DNA from: a virus
DNA length: 35,738 nt
Strand: one strand, 5' to 3'
IMG/VR virus record: IMGVR_UViG_3300037147_000039
Location: 1-35,738 of that record
Shown: positions 35,406 to 35,738 of the stretch, piece by piece
Position numbering within the stretch: position 1 is the first letter of the stretch
Layout: the number at the start of each line of letters is the position of its first letter
Program-made: the position numbers and the translations under genes
Notes under the pieces: model-generated
Database searches by the model: none
Told to the model about the DNA's origin: nothing
What the model saw: the letters and a program-made list of their open reading frames with translations, nothing else

Positions 35406-35738
35406 GGCTGCGACCGCTACTTGTCGTAAATTTGGATCGTATAGTACGACCGCAAGACACATTTGTTTGAACTTAGATTCGGGTTGAGCCTGTTTCATCA
35501 GATTTACGTCCTTGTGAACCCACTGGACATTACCTTCAACATACCCTTTCGTGCTGTTTATGCGATCCAATGAGGCTGTACGTTTCAATCTGTAGCCGCC
35601 CTTCCTGAAACGCACAGCTTTCATTACTAACGGACAGCCAGTTAAGGCACATTTACGATCCTGTTTCAAAAACAGGTCCCATGCATATGCAAGGGTAATA
35701 GTGAAAGGCAATTCTCTCGATTCTCTCGACCGTCTTTT
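35394..35738 (-). CDS. HNH homing endonuclease, 5' end beyond window
   Basis: The visible part (at least 114 aa) has Y-A-W-D-L-F-L-K-Q-D-R-K-C-A-L-T-G, then A-S-L-D-R-I-N-S-T-K-G-Y-V-E-G-N-V-Q-W-V-H-K-D-V-N (given in pieces: S-L-D-R-I, G-Y-V-E-G-N, Q-W-V-H). This is the pattern of free-standing phage HNH endonucleases. The frame stays open to the window edge with coding-like residues before the TTG at 35711, so the real start lies upstream. It is next to uvsX, a typical neighbourhood for phage homing genes. Confidence 0.85.
   Translation of the reverse strand, partial: KRRSRESRELPFTITLAYAWDLFLKQDRKCALTGCPLVMKAVRFRKGGYRLKRTASLDRINSTKGYVEGNVQWVHKDVNLMKQAQPESKFKQMCLAVVLYDPNLRQVAVAALTK

Overview
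The window is part of the genome of a large tailed phage of the T4 superfamily. The evidence is a T4-type replication and recombination set: a UvsX recombinase, a gp41-type DnaB-family helicase, a gp61-type primase, a T4 RNase H-type 5' nuclease, DexA-like exonucleases and a RuvC-type resolvase. There are also phage nucleotide-metabolism genes (ThyX, a class II ribonucleotide reductase, a MazG-like pyrophosphohydrolase), a SleB-type lysin, and homing endonucleases of the HNH and GIY-YIG types. No head, tail-tube, portal or terminase genes are visible. The host cannot be named from the sequence.

Almost everything is coded on the minus strand in tightly packed runs, often with ATGA or TAATG overlaps. 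Reading in the direction of transcription (high to low coordinates): 35738-31033 is a partial HNH endonuclease, uvsX, small conserved genes, a MazG-like gene and the gp41 helicase. 30945-28757 holds a degenerate 2OG oxygenase, a deoxyribosyltransferase-like gene, a 2H phosphoesterase resembling Acb1, and a small acidic gene. 28657-25409 is a 1082-aa repeat-built surface protein. 25403-19342 holds a 48-aa gene, a large modular gene pair joined by a possible -1 frameshift, two conserved small genes, a GIY-YIG gene and a zinc-ribbon/GNAT protein. 19276-15848 is primase, exonuclease, small early genes, HNH and a structured RNA. 15766-11768 is a restriction-endonuclease-like gene, thyX and nrdJ. 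11736-9563 is a capsid-targeted candidate, a zinc ribbon, RuvC and a coiled-coil protein. 9174-3925 holds a phosphatase, an OB-like protein, the lysin, small genes and RNase H. 3903-66 holds a second DexA-like exonuclease, a JAMM protease and two virion-like proteins. One probable plus-strand gene lies at 9259-9561, and a tRNA-like 3' end at 1-64.

Two promoter types are visible. Candidate early promoters have TTGACA-like -35 boxes 17 nt from an A/T-rich -10 and lie before replication and accessory genes. A CTAAATA/ATAAATA motif like the T4 late promoter lies just upstream of lysin, surface-protein and capsid-cargo candidates.

The most interesting pattern is a set of unrelated proteins that share the N-terminal motif M-x-T-[FY]-x-[QE]-F-x-x-E. 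This matches the capsid-targeting sequence of T4 internal proteins, which is cut by the prohead protease and whose carriers are packaged and injected. Carriers here include the Acb1-like 2H phosphoesterase (potential anti-CBASS), a GNAT/zinc-ribbon protein and a modular polyprotein-like gene with repeated [hydrophobic]-T-E linkers. With the JAMM protease and the orphan restriction-like nuclease, the window may encode a capsid-delivered anti-host toolkit. That reading is inference from motifs and layout.
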